64,000 nt of DNA from Bacillota bacterium (GTDB lineage Bacteria; Bacillota; Clostridia; Acetivibrionales; DSM-1351): NCBI GenBank assembly GCA_023390335.1, contig JAEWCZ010000008.1, forward strand, positions 1-64,000, read 5' to 3'. Both the position numbers and the translations under genes were made by a program. The notes beneath the pieces were generated by a model that saw nothing but the letters and a program-made list of their open reading frames with translations, did no database searches and was not told where the DNA came from. Shown in pieces: positions 16,946-25,765 of the stretch (position 1 is the first letter of the stretch; each line of letters opens with the position of its first letter).

Positions 16946-17635
16946 ATGTTGGAACAACTAAAACAAGCAGTGCTGGAAGCCAATCTGGAACTGCCTAAAA
17001 AAGGACTTGTAACATATACATGGGGAAATGTAAGCGGTATCGACAGAGAAAGCGGATTAATTGCAATAAAACCAAGCGGCGTTGAGTACGACGTTATGAC
17101 CGCTGAAGATATTGTATTAATCGACCTTACAGGTAAAGTGGTGGAAGGTAAATTGAAGCCATCTTCTGATGCACCAACACATGTTGCCCTGTATAATGCT
17201 TTTCCCGAAATAGGGGGTGTAACCCACACCCACTCCAGATGGGCAACTGCTTTTGCACAGGCTGGTATGGGAATTCCTGCTTACGGGACTACTCATGCGG
17301 ATTACTTTTATGGTGAAATCCCATGTACTCGGGAAATGACAAAGGTTGAGATTGAGTCTGATTATGAAGTAAATACCGGAACGGTGATAATAGAGGCATT
17401 TAAAGATTTAAATTCTAACTACATCCCTGCCGTACTTGTAAAAAATCACGCACCTTTTACATGGGGAAAAAATGCAGCAGAATCGGTACATAATTCTGTT
17501 GTACTGGAAGAAGTGGCTATGATGGCTATCCAATGCAAACAACTGAACCCTAATGTTACTCCTATGCCACAGGTGCTTCTAGACAAGCATTTTATGAGAA
17601 AGCACGGACCTAAAGCTTATTACGGACAAAAATAA
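16946..17635 (+). CDS. araD: L-ribulose-5-phosphate 4-epimerase AraD
   Basis: This 229-residue class II aldolase-fold enzyme converts L-ribulose-5-phosphate to D-xylulose-5-phosphate. Segments: [51 protein letters not shown], the zinc-binding [16 protein letters not shown], and [18 protein letters not shown]. It completes the path from arabinose to the pentose phosphate pool and is the last gene before the terminator at 17647. Confidence 0.96.
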   Translation: MLEQLKQAVLEANLELPKKGLVTYTWGNVSGIDRESGLIAIKPSGVEYDVMTAEDIVLIDLTGKVVEGKLKPSSDAPTHVALYNAFPEIGGVTHTHSRWATAFAQAGMGIPAYGTTHADYFYGEIPCTREMTKVEIESDYEVNTGTVIIEAFKDLNSNYIPAVLVKNHAPFTWGKNAAESVHNSVVLEEVAMMAIQCKQLNPNVTPMPQVLLDKHFMRKHGPKAYYGQK

Positions 17636-17646
17636 AATATATTGTT

Positions 17647-17690
17647 AACAGAACCCCAATACCGGCAAGGTATTGGGGTTCTGTTTTTTT
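17647..17690 (+). terminator. Terminator of the arabinose operon
   Basis: AACAGAACCCCAATACC and GGTATTGGGGTTCTGTT form a 17-bp stem with a 5-nt loop and a T7 run. It is one of the strongest terminators in the window. Confidence 0.95.
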
Positions 17691-17940
17691 AATGTAATCT
17701 GCTTTGAAGTTCCTGATATACCTGCTCTTCTGTCATACCGTCAGCATTTATTACAATGGCTTTGCTGCTTGTATCCTGTATGCCCATTATATTTGTTTCT
17801 ACACCTGCAACTATAATTGCATCGTAATTATTTTTTGTAGCACCTTGTCCATAGTCCATATTTTCAACTTTGTATCCCTTTTTAGTCAAATAGTCCTTTA
17901 TAGGAGTCAAATTCGGTTCGATAGCTATTTTTTGATTCAT
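17689..17940 (-). CDS. YkuS/UPF0180 family protein
   Basis: This 83-residue protein fits the YkuS (UPF0180) family: IAIEPNLTPIKDYLTKKGYK, YDAIIVAGVETNIMGIQD, and an end in MTEEQVYQELQSRL. Its function is unknown. A GGAGGTGAT site lies 7 nt before ATG. It is convergent with the arabinose operon. Confidence 0.85.
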   Translation of the reverse strand: MNQKIAIEPNLTPIKDYLTKKGYKVENMDYGQGATKNNYDAIIVAGVETNIMGIQDTSSKAIVINADGMTEEQVYQELQSRLH

Positions 17941-18106
17941 AAGATATCACCTCCGAAATTATTATCTGTTTTTAGAAATTAATATATTCATTGTGGAATT
18001 CTAAGGGGCCATTCACAGCAGAATGGTAAAAGCTTACTAATAAGTAATAAATATGCTATAATTTGGATATTAACAAATTATTTTGATTTAATGGGGTGGA
18101 TTAAAT

Positions 18107-18532
18107 ATGAACAAAAGATACATAAGCTTTTTATTAATAATTGTACTCATATTGCCGTTTTTCACTAGTGGAGTCTATAGTGCTTCAAATACCAAAGTAA
18201 AGGTAACACTGCAATCTGTTGCTTGTATAGAAAATAACCATGTAGGCAATGAATGGGGATACGGCGCAACAGTCAATAAAAAGTCAATTTACGAAGGGCA
18301 AACAGTAGAAATATCTACATCGCCAAATGGTAAGATAAGCATTGTTTCAACGGCAGAAGAGGATGATAGTTACCCTGATTATGGGAGCAAGACTCTCACA
18401 GTTTCAGTAAGCAAATTAAAAGCAAACACAAGTACTAAGTATACATCTAATGTTACAGTTGTAGAAAATAGAGGAAGGTATTCAGGTAATTCGGCGGTGT
18501 GGAAGTTTACCTATGTTATAAAAAAGAAGTAG
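18107..18532 (+). CDS. Secreted hypothetical protein
   Basis: This 141-residue protein has a clear signal peptide (basic MNKRY, hydrophobic SFLLIIVLILPFF, cleavage probably after GVYSA). The mature part, about 115 residues, is rich in Ser, Thr and Val and looks all-beta: VKVTLQSVACIENNHVGNEW, EISTSPNGKISIVSTAEEDD. The pattern recalls small secreted beta-sandwich proteins, but I cannot name a family. Its end overlaps the end of the opposite-strand LacI gene by 17 bp. Confidence 0.75.
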   Translation: MNKRYISFLLIIVLILPFFTSGVYSASNTKVKVTLQSVACIENNHVGNEWGYGATVNKKSIYEGQTVEISTSPNGKISIVSTAEEDDSYPDYGSKTLTVSVSKLKANTSTKYTSNVTVVENRGRYSGNSAVWKFTYVIKKK

Positions 18533-19553
18533 GAAATCCTCCGCAGCTTTCACGAAATATGAAATAAGCTTCTTCAAAAATATTGTGAGGTTCTTGTATA
18601 TACCCATTTATCATATCTAGGATAAGCTGTAAACTCCTCTTTACCATTTTCTGTATTGGCAAATCAATAACTGTCATGCTTGGGTTTAATATACGGCTGG
18701 ATACGATATCAGAGCAACCTATTATTTCAATATCCTCTGGAATACGAACTCCATTTTTTTGCAAAACGGAGTAGACTTCATGGCTATAGCCTGACACAAG
18801 CAAAAAAAGTGCAGTAGGAAGGGGCTGTGAACCCAAAAGTTTTTCTGCACTTCTGTATCCGCCTTCAGTGTCAAGAGTTTCAAGAATAATATGCTCTGGC
18901 TGTACAGTAATACCGTATTTTTGGCATCCATCTAAAAAGCCTGTCTTTCTCATGCTGAAATTCCGCGATAAAAGATTGGGACAAATTAAGCCTGCTTTTT
19001 TATGACCTCTTGCAGCAAGCAATTTAGATACTTTTTCACCGGTAGTGTAATTATCAATGCACACGGTACCATATTTATCATTTTGCCTGTTAAATAGTAT
19101 TATTGGCATTGTGGAATTTATCTTATACAAATAATCAACATCGCTATCAGAGGCTCCAACAATTATTACTCCGTTAAACAACTGATTTTTAAAGATATCC
19201 TCCATTTTGCTGATTTCTGAATACTGATAAGGTTTAAATACAACTTCCACGTTCAATTTATCGTTTAAGATGCTATTTTGTATTCCATCAAAGAAGTTTA
19301 CAATCAATTCTGAAGAATATACAGAAGGCCACAGAATACCAATAATTGCAGCTGAATTGCCTGCTGACTGATTTCTTAAGCGTCTGGCGTATATATTAGG
19401 CTTATAGCCTAATAGTTTTGCTTCTTCCCATACCCGATGCTGAGTCTTTTCAGAAATGCGCATTTTATCGCCGCGGCCATTTAAAACTATGGATACAGTA
19501 CCCGGTGAAAGATTTGTTTTTTGAGCTATTAATTTAATATTTGCATTAGCCAT
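18516..19553 (-). CDS. LacI-family transcriptional regulator
   Basis: This 345-residue repressor has an N-terminal LacI helix-turn-helix (IKLIAQKTNLSPGTVSIVLN) and hinge (YKPNIYARRLRNQS). A sugar-binding-protein-like domain follows (IIGILWPSVYSSELIVNFFDG, GVIIVGASDSD, IGCSDIVSSRILNPSMTVID). The effector is probably a sugar or sugar phosphate. No metabolic gene is beside it, so the target is unclear. It may act on the neighbouring arabinose genes or elsewhere. Confidence 0.9.
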   Translation of the reverse strand: MANANIKLIAQKTNLSPGTVSIVLNGRGDKMRISEKTQHRVWEEAKLLGYKPNIYARRLRNQSAGNSAAIIGILWPSVYSSELIVNFFDGIQNSILNDKLNVEVVFKPYQYSEISKMEDIFKNQLFNGVIIVGASDSDVDYLYKINSTMPIILFNRQNDKYGTVCIDNYTTGEKVSKLLAARGHKKAGLICPNLLSRNFSMRKTGFLDGCQKYGITVQPEHIILETLDTEGGYRSAEKLLGSQPLPTALFLLVSGYSHEVYSVLQKNGVRIPEDIEIIGCSDIVSSRILNPSMTVIDLPIQKMVKRSLQLILDMINGYIQEPHNIFEEAYFIFRESCGGFPTSFL

Positions 19554-19761
19554 ATTACACTCCTAAGGGATATATATTAACATATTATCATAATGTTTAA
19601 GTTAAAGTAAATTAAAAAGGATCGGATAAAATTATATCATTGTCAAAATGAACATAGGAAACAAGTCCTTTTAAAAAATTAAGTTTGAACTAAAAAGAGA
19701 GGATGCGCCGTATAAAATTTCTTTAGGTGTTTATTGACAACGGGTGCAATATATATGATTA

Positions 19762-20282
19762 ATGGTTATTTTAACAAAATATAATATGGAGCAGATTTCA
19801 GATAAATTTTTTTATATTAGGTGTAAAGAATATAAATTATGCTCCAGCTGCGGATGCAAATTCAATGTAATTGGAAGTCGTAAGAGGCAATATATTAATA
19901 AAGATGGAGAAAGAGTTACTTTAATTATTAGGAGACTCAAATGCAGTAACTGCAAAAGAATACATCACGAATTACCGGATATTTTAATACCTTATAAACG
20001 TTATGAATGCAGCAGTATCGGAAACGCGCTTACCAATTCAAATAATAGTATAGTTTCAGCGGAAGAATCAACTATTCATCGTTGGACAAAATGGTTAAAT
20101 AGTATATATATCAGAATACTTATATATCTCTTATCCATTTCGACCGTAGGTGGAATGAAATCCCAAGTATCTTATTGCCTTATTTTAATGTACTTTTATC
20201 AAAAAATTTATCCCAATTGGTTAATGCTAATTGTCAGACAATTAGTAAATTTAGATTATTGGTGACACAGACCCGTTCTGCA
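19762..20282 (+). pseudogene. DUF6431-type gene, frameshifted
   Basis: The N-terminal part reads MVILTKYNMEQISDKFFYI, a zinc-ribbon-like CSSCGCKFNVIGSRKR, LIIRRLKCSNCKRIHHELPD and ILIPYKRYE, as in DUF6431 proteins. These are common, often multicopy clostridial genes of unknown function. After about residue 120 the family-like reading continues in another frame (PYFNVLLSKNLSQLVNANCQ, then LLVTQTRSA), so a frameshift has broken the gene before about 20130. The last 58 bp have a second copy at 20601-20659. Confidence 0.65.
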
Positions 20283-20287
20283 AATTT

Positions 20288-20337
20288 TATTCTCTTAATT
20301 ATTGGGAGCAGAAGAGATTTTAGGAATCAATATCTGA
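20288..20337 (+). pseudogene. Collapsed fragment of a LytTR gene
   Basis: Positions 20288-20314 match 20997-21023 of the intact LytTR gene at 26 of 27 bases. Positions 20315-20337 match 21184-21206, including its stop codon, at 23 of 23. The 160 bp in between are missing, as is the gene's first half. It is a deleted remnant of a second LytTR copy, fused to the end of the DUF6431 pseudogene. Confidence 0.75.
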
Positions 20338-20600
20338 CAGCCATTTATACCATTAAAATGGAAAATTATACATAAAATATTGAAAAGTGTCTGAAAATGG
20401 TATACCGGGAAATATAAAATCTATATAATTTCAAACATGGTAAATTAATTTTAAGCACATGTTTTTGTTAATCGCTGCTGTGTCACGTTAACAACTAACT
20501 TGGATTATACAATTAAAGTCATTGTAGCTTATTTATTGGATAAGTGAATGGGCGAAGCTATGTGATTATCAAAATTCTGACTATAGAATTGTCTTATTTA

Positions 20601-20659
20601 TGCTAACTATTCAAACAATTAGCAAATTTAGTTTTTGGGTGACACAGACCCGTTCTGCA
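20601..20659 (+). pseudogene. 3'-end remnant of a second DUF6431 gene
   Basis: This segment aligns with 20225-20282 with one length difference, and the last 22 bases are identical. It encodes the same end, ...TISKF...VTQTRSA. It lies directly before the intact LytTR gene, just as the first DUF6431 copy lies before the collapsed one. The 20340-20600 interval between the copies holds no gene I can see. Confidence 0.7.
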
Positions 20660-20717
20660 TGTGTTATTTATTTGATAAGATGTAAACTAAAGTAAAATTA
20701 GTTTTGGAGTGGAAATT

Positions 20718-21206
20718 ATGAGAGATATTAGTACAGATAATAATATAAAGGCAATTATCATAGGCAAGAATGGGTTTGGTATGGATAAGATTTCTGACAT
20801 TATAAAGTATGAGGAAGTTGAAGTAGTAGGCATAATTAAACCTGTAATACAGAGTAAAATAAGCCATGTTTTAAGACGAGTATCCATACCGAAGGGAAAG
20901 GACATAGTTATATTAGATCCGTCAGAGATTGTATATCTAGCCGCGAAAAATCGAAAAGTATCTGTTATTACTAAAACAGATAGCTACTTAAGTAATTATT
21001 CTCTTAATTACTGGGAGCAGAAGCTTAAAGATTTTTATTTCTTCAGATGTCATAATAGTTACTTGGTTAACATGGAAAAAATAAAAGAGATAACACCATT
21101 CTTTGATAACACTTGCTTCATTAAGTTTGAAGGATTAGAGGATAAAGTGTCTGTAAGTAGAAGCTACATAAAAGCCTTTCGTCAGATTTTAGGAATCAAT
21201 ATCTGA
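20718..21206 (+). CDS. LytTR-domain regulator without receiver domain
   Basis: This 162-residue protein has a C-terminal LytTR DNA-binding domain from about residue 60: IVILDPSEIVYLAAKNRKVSV, FYFFRCHNSYLVNMEKIKEI, KVSVSRSYIKAFRQ. The first 55 residues (IKAIIIGKNGFGMDKISDII) are not a receiver domain and match nothing I know. The start at 20718 has TTTGGAG 8 nt upstream. It is the first intact gene of the island and points into the biosynthetic cluster, so it is a plausible pathway regulator. A collapsed copy of the same gene lies 430 bp upstream. Confidence 0.85.
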   Translation: MRDISTDNNIKAIIIGKNGFGMDKISDIIKYEEVEVVGIIKPVIQSKISHVLRRVSIPKGKDIVILDPSEIVYLAAKNRKVSVITKTDSYLSNYSLNYWEQKLKDFYFFRCHNSYLVNMEKIKEITPFFDNTCFIKFEGLEDKVSVSRSYIKAFRQILGINI

Positions 21207-21252
21207 AAACAATTCATACATGACAATCGGGCACTTATTTTACATATGCTAA

Positions 21253-22293
21253 GTGAAATCAGCAGAAAGAATAGGAAGGATAATATGGTATAAACAAGTG
21301 AAACTCAGTGGAATTAGACCATATAACGAATTTTGTCTTGGTTGTGGAAACAATTTAATGCTGTCGGTATTACAGTCAATCGATGCAAAGTATAAAAACG
21401 TGGTAATTAATAATAATTACGACTACATAGTCAGTCACGAGATTTCCGACTGTAAAAAAGAATTCAACTTAATTAAAATGAAGTATACAAACTTTAATAT
21501 GGAAGGCGATCTCTTTACTAATGGTAAGTATTTCACATTTAATAGCGATGAAGAAATGCTGACTACCATTAAAAATTTGTTAAATGAAAATAAGTTTGTT
21601 TTTCCTTTTGTGGATTTGTTTTATTGGGTTGACGGTAACTTTTCCTATGAAAAAAATCATTGGTACCATTATACTCTTTTACAAAGCTATGATGAAGAAA
21701 ACGAATGTTTTAGTGTTATAGATTACGAGTACAAGAATGGGGTTGACATCTATAAGGTATCTTGTGAAAAATTTCTGAAGGCTGTTAAAACGTCAGGAAT
21801 ACAGCAGGTAGAAATAAATGCATATGATGTAAATCCAAATATAAGAATAAAAGATATTACTAAAAAAACATTAGTATATAATGCCCATCGGCTAGTTAAA
21901 AGTATAGCTGTAATGGAGGAATTTACATATTGGGACATGCTGGACGATGATTTCAGATTGAATTCATACAGAGACTTCAATTATGTAGACTTATATCTAC
22001 TGGTACAAAGGCAGAGTATAACTTTAAAGTTATTCAAGGAGATAAAAAAAATAAATATTTGTGACACAGGTATCTTGGATAATATAGAAAAGCTGGTTTT
22101 GGAGAATTTTAAGAAATGGACATTAATAAGGCTTTCAGTATATAAAGTGTATTTACAAAATGAATTCCAAAAGAGCATAAAAAAGATTAATTCCAAAGTA
22201 AGAGACGCTTTTTCAAAAGAAAAGCTTATGTGGGAACTGTTTATAGAAGCTATGGAGAAAATAGACATAAATTATATTCTATTCAAATTTTAA
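21253..22293 (+). CDS. BtrH-like protein (first copy), putative acyltransferase
   Basis: This 346-residue protein resembles proteins with the butirosin BtrH N-terminal domain, a papain/C39-like fold. In butirosin synthesis BtrH moves an acyl group from a carrier protein to an amine. Candidate catalytic residues are Cys28/Cys31 in NEFCLGCGNNLMLSVLQ and the two His in KNHWYHYTLLQSYDEEN, after VDLFYWVDG. The C-terminal half is helical and unassigned. A second, more diverged relative closes the cluster at 33970. The start is uncertain: GTG 21253 lacks a clear binding site, while GTG 21298 follows AGGAAGGA at a long distance. Assignment is by motif recognition and moderately secure. Confidence 0.6.
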   Translation: MKSAERIGRIIWYKQVKLSGIRPYNEFCLGCGNNLMLSVLQSIDAKYKNVVINNNYDYIVSHEISDCKKEFNLIKMKYTNFNMEGDLFTNGKYFTFNSDEEMLTTIKNLLNENKFVFPFVDLFYWVDGNFSYEKNHWYHYTLLQSYDEENECFSVIDYEYKNGVDIYKVSCEKFLKAVKTSGIQQVEINAYDVNPNIRIKDITKKTLVYNAHRLVKSIAVMEEFTYWDMLDDDFRLNSYRDFNYVDLYLLVQRQSITLKLFKEIKKINICDTGILDNIEKLVLENFKKWTLIRLSVYKVYLQNEFQKSIKKINSKVRDAFSKEKLMWELFIEAMEKIDINYILFKF

Positions 22294-22332
22294 TTTCAGA
22301 TACTACAGTAAGCGTATTGTGAGGTAAGAGAG

Positions 22333-22857
22333 ATGTACTGGTATGTGCTTTTTGTACGGACGGGTCATGAGGAGAGAGTTGAGAAATTTTTAAAAGAACG
22401 ATTAGATACAAAACTTTTAATGCCATTCATACCGTTGCAAGAAAGGCTTTTCAAAATATCAGGAACAGTAAAAAGGGAAGTAGGACCATTGTTCCCAGGG
22501 TATGTATTTATTGAATCTGAAATGTTTGGTACTGAATTTGTTAAAAAAATACACCATCTTATTTACACCTCATGTGATGTAATCAAATTGTTGAGATATT
22601 CAGATACAGAAATCTCTATGAGAGAGTCTGAAAAACGAATACTACTTAGCTTATGCAATGACCAACATTGTATAGAAGCATCAAGTGGGATTATTGAAGG
22701 AAATAAAGTACATATAAAAGGCGGGCCACTCAAGGGTCGGGAAAGTATAGTAAAGAAAGTGGACAGGCATAAAAGGCGTGCCGAAATTGAACTTATGTGG
22801 TTTGGTGATTTAAGGCGGGTTAGTGTCGCTCTGGAGATTGTATCAAAGGTAAAATAA
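22333..22857 (+). CDS. loaP: LoaP-type NusG-like antiterminator
   Basis: This 174-residue NusG paralogue has an NGN domain at 1-105 (WYVLFVRTGHEERVEKFLKE, VKREVGPLFPGYVFIESE) and a KOW domain at about 120-170 (IIEGNKVHIKGGPLKGRESI, VKKVDRHKRRAEI). The spacing and sequence fit LoaP, the specialised antiterminator found inside antibiotic and polysaccharide operons of Firmicutes. Known LoaP proteins bind a leader RNA hairpin and let RNA polymerase pass terminators. It sits 21 nt before the ABC genes. It supports the view that the genes downstream form one long, specially transcribed operon. Confidence 0.88.
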   Translation: MYWYVLFVRTGHEERVEKFLKERLDTKLLMPFIPLQERLFKISGTVKREVGPLFPGYVFIESEMFGTEFVKKIHHLIYTSCDVIKLLRYSDTEISMRESEKRILLSLCNDQHCIEASSGIIEGNKVHIKGGPLKGRESIVKKVDRHKRRAEIELMWFGDLRRVSVALEIVSKVK

Positions 22858-22877
22858 ACAGTGAAAAGGAGGTTTGT

Positions 22878-23891
22878 ATGTCAATTATTCAAGTAGATAA
22901 TCTCACAAAAACATTTAAACGTGCTATAAAAAAACATGGACTGAAAGGTTCTATTGAAGGTTTATTTCATAATAGTTATGAAACAAAAATTGCAGTTGAT
23001 AAGATATCTTTTGAAATAGAAAAAGGAGAAATAGTTGGATTTATTGGACCTAACGGAGCTGGAAAATCAACGACAATCAAAATGCTTGTTGGCATACTAC
23101 AGCCATCCGGAGGTGTGATTAAAGTAGATGGGATAAATCCTGCATCGAATCGAAAGGAAAACGCAAAGAATATAGGTGTTGTTTTCGGACAACGTTCTCA
23201 GCTATGGTGGGATATCCCTGTAATAGAATCACTTAATCTTATGAAATATATATATAAAATTGAAGGCAGAAAGTTCCGTGAAAATTTACATAATTATACT
23301 GAGATATTGGAAATGAAAGATTTTTTACATGTACCAGTAAGACAGTTAAGCCTTGGTCAAAGGATGCGTTCCGATATATGTGCTGCGTTGCTCCATAATC
23401 CCGACATTTTGTATTTAGACGAACCCACTATTGGTCTTGATGTTGTAGTTAAAAAAAACATTCACAAATTCATTAAAGAAATAAACAAGATGCATGCAAC
23501 CACAGTATTATTAACAACTCATGATATGCGGGACATAGAGAAGCTCGCCTCCCGTATTATGATTATTGATAAAGGCACATTAATTTATGATGGTTCATTA
23601 GGAAATATACGTGAAAAATTGTATAAAGAAAATAGGATTATTATCAATTATAATGAGGAACAAATGCATGATCTAGCTTTGGTTTTAAAGGGTTACAAAT
23701 ATGAAATTGATAATAACAAATTGATTATAAATTACGATCCGGAGAAAACCAAGCTTACCCAATTTATTAGTATTTTACAAGAAGAGTTTAATTTTACAGA
23801 TTTTTCATTGCAAGAGATGGATATTGAGGATGTTATTGCAGAGATTTATAAATCGCCAGAATTATTGTCTTTAGGTAGTGGTGACAAATGA
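22878..23891 (+). CDS. ABC exporter ATP-binding protein
   Basis: This 337-residue ATPase has Walker A GPNGAGKSTT, Q-loop VVFGQRSQLWWD, signature LSLGQRMRSD, Walker B ILYLDEPTIGLD and the switch His in LLTTHD. The VVFGQRSQLWWDIP region and the C-terminal extension fit the DrrA/NatA-like group that pairs with two ABC-2 permeases. It starts after AAAGGAGG and overlaps the first permease by 4 nt. It is probably the motor for exporting the cluster's product, which may also give self-protection. Confidence 0.93.
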   Translation: MSIIQVDNLTKTFKRAIKKHGLKGSIEGLFHNSYETKIAVDKISFEIEKGEIVGFIGPNGAGKSTTIKMLVGILQPSGGVIKVDGINPASNRKENAKNIGVVFGQRSQLWWDIPVIESLNLMKYIYKIEGRKFRENLHNYTEILEMKDFLHVPVRQLSLGQRMRSDICAALLHNPDILYLDEPTIGLDVVVKKNIHKFIKEINKMHATTVLLTTHDMRDIEKLASRIMIIDKGTLIYDGSLGNIREKLYKENRIIINYNEEQMHDLALVLKGYKYEIDNNKLIINYDPEKTKLTQFISILQEEFNFTDFSLQEMDIEDVIAEIYKSPELLSLGSGDK

Positions 23892-24688
23892 GAACTTTTT
23901 GGGAAATAATTAAAAATTCTTATAAAGCTAATTTTGCTTATAGATTCAATTTTATAATTGGTATATTTAGTAATATTATTGTATTTTTCGTTCAATATAA
24001 CATATGGCGTGCAATATATGGCGGTACGAGTATAGTTTCTTCGTCTGTCGGCGAGATAAATCTAAATGAAATGGTAACGTATCTCGTTATCAGTACATGT
24101 ATAACTATAACTATAAATACAAATATCTTAGGAACTATTGGCGATAGCATCCAAAGTGGTCAAATTGCCACTGAACTTACACGACCTTTAAATTTTAATT
24201 TATATTTGTTTTTCAATTCTTTAGGGAATAATATATTTCAAATTTTATTTCAAATGATACCGTCACTTATAATTATATTGTTGTTTTTTGATATTACTTT
24301 ACCATCAATCACAAATTTTTGTTTTTTCTTAATTGCCTTGATTTTTTCTTATTTAATAAATTATCTACTACGATATCTATTAGGCTCTTTAGCTTACTGG
24401 TATATGTCAGTATGGCATTTTGATTTATTAATTACAGAAGTAATCAATGTTTTTGCAGGGGCATATATACCGATCTGGTTTTTCCCTAATATATTATTAC
24501 AATTGTCAAAATTATTACCTTTTCAGTTAATCTATTATTTCCCACTATCAGTTTATCTTGGAAGATATCAGATAAATGAAATATTTTATTTCTATGTCAT
24601 TCAGCTCTTTTGGATTGCCATATTATTTTTCTTATCTAATTTATTATACAAACGTGGCATTAAGAAGCTGGTCATACAAGGTGGATAA
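23888..24688 (+). CDS. ABC-2 family permease (first)
   Basis: This 266-residue membrane protein has about six hydrophobic segments. Typical ABC-2 features include YRFNFIIGIFSNIIVFFVQY at the first helix, the amphipathic SIQSGQIATELTRPLNFNLY and the late AGAYIPIWFFP. It matches the permeases that work in pairs with DrrA-like ATPases. Its start overlaps the ATPase stop (ATGA-type coupling), and the second permease follows after 5 nt. Confidence 0.9.
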   Translation: MRTFWEIIKNSYKANFAYRFNFIIGIFSNIIVFFVQYNIWRAIYGGTSIVSSSVGEINLNEMVTYLVISTCITITINTNILGTIGDSIQSGQIATELTRPLNFNLYLFFNSLGNNIFQILFQMIPSLIIILLFFDITLPSITNFCFFLIALIFSYLINYLLRYLLGSLAYWYMSVWHFDLLITEVINVFAGAYIPIWFFPNILLQLSKLLPFQLIYYFPLSVYLGRYQINEIFYFYVIQLFWIAILFFLSNLLYKRGIKKLVIQGG

Positions 24689-24693
24689 AGCAA

Positions 24694-25494
24694 ATGAATA
24701 GTATAAAACTGTATATGAGATTTATCAAAGTGTTACTCCAATGCAAAATGGAATACAAATTTTCATTCATTAGTGATGTCATAACCAACATATTAGTCTA
24801 TGTTTTCCGGTATTTTGGAATTTGGATATTGCTAAGAAACTTTGTAAGCATTGGTGGATCGAATTATTATGAAATAATGTTTATTTTTAATTTAAATTTA
24901 ATACCTTACGGAATTGCGGGAATGTTTATTTGGGCACCAATGCGAAATATTGAAGAAATGGTTAAAAGCGGTTCCTTTGACAGTATGCTTATTTATCCTA
25001 TTAATCCGTTCTTACATGTAATTTCTAGAAATTTTCAACACACATTTTTAGGTCAATTTATTATAGGGCTAATTGCATTTATTGTAAGTTGCGTTAATTT
25101 AGGGATTGTTCTCAGCTTTGACAAAATACTTTGGCTCGTATTGGATATTTTGGGCGGTGTACTTATTTTTTCTGCAATTATGATTTTACCTGCCAGTATT
25201 AGTTTTTGGGTTACAAAATCAAATGCATTGGTTAATGCATTTATTCAATTCCGTAAATTTGTAGATTATCCCTTGGTAGTCTATGATCGTTGGATGCAAG
25301 TATTATTAACTTTTGTTTTGCCGTTCGCTTTTATTAGCTATTATCCGTCATTTAAATTTCTTAAAAACAAGCAAGATATTTTGTTCCATCCCTCATTTCA
25401 ATACTTAACCCCGGTAGTTGGAATTGTAGTTTTTTTAGTAGCCCTGGGCATATGGCAATTGGGAATTAATCGATATAACAGTACCGGATCATAA
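24694..25494 (+). CDS. ABC-2 family permease (second)
   Basis: This 266-residue membrane protein has about six helices and the same architecture as its neighbour. MEYKFSFISDVITNILVYVF opens the first helix, and IEEMVKSGSFDSMLIYPINP is the counterpart of the amphipathic loop. It should form a heterodimeric channel with the gene at 23888. After its stop a 271-nt gap with a hairpin separates the transport genes from the biosynthetic ones. Confidence 0.9.
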   Translation: MNSIKLYMRFIKVLLQCKMEYKFSFISDVITNILVYVFRYFGIWILLRNFVSIGGSNYYEIMFIFNLNLIPYGIAGMFIWAPMRNIEEMVKSGSFDSMLIYPINPFLHVISRNFQHTFLGQFIIGLIAFIVSCVNLGIVLSFDKILWLVLDILGGVLIFSAIMILPASISFWVTKSNALVNAFIQFRKFVDYPLVVYDRWMQVLLTFVLPFAFISYYPSFKFLKNKQDILFHPSFQYLTPVVGIVVFLVALGIWQLGINRYNSTGS

Positions 25495-25570
25495 AAAGAG
25501 TAATTCGGGAACCTTCTATTTTGATTTTTGGGGTTCTGAAAATGTCCTGTGATTTGGAAATAGTTAAGAC

Positions 25571-25600
25571 TTTTATTGGTTTCCTGGGAAGCCAATAAAA
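25571..25600 (+). promoter_or_regulatory. Strong intergenic RNA hairpin in the cluster
   Basis: TTTTATTGG (25571-25579) pairs with CCAATAAAA (25592-25600) and TTCC with GGAA inside, with one T-G wobble, giving a 14-bp stem. No T run follows, so it is not a plain terminator. It sits in the largest gap behind the transporter genes and is a candidate site for RNA-level control, perhaps LoaP-linked. Nothing else is clear in 25495-25765 apart from a 13-codon frame at 25650-25691 with a strong binding site. Confidence 0.45.
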
Positions 25601-25765
25601 TTAATATATTTGAGTATCCGGATAAACTGAAAAAGGAAGGGGGAGATAAATGCGAATTGATGCCATGTATACTTTGGAAGGAATAATATAGCAAAAGCAC
25701 TAAAAAGCGAAAGAACAATGTTTCATAACTCGTAGGTGTCTTTCGAAGAAAGGTAGATTATAAAT

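Noticed and set aside
25509..25536. GAACC/GGTTC pairing as a terminator after the permease genes
   Set aside because: The stem is only 5 bp with a very long loop, and no T run follows it.
25650..25691. 13-codon frame with a strong binding site (AGGAAGGGGGAGA) that could be a leader or precursor peptide
   Set aside because: It is too short to assess, has no family resemblance, and the following bases look like a continued frame broken by a shift, so it is more likely a remnant.
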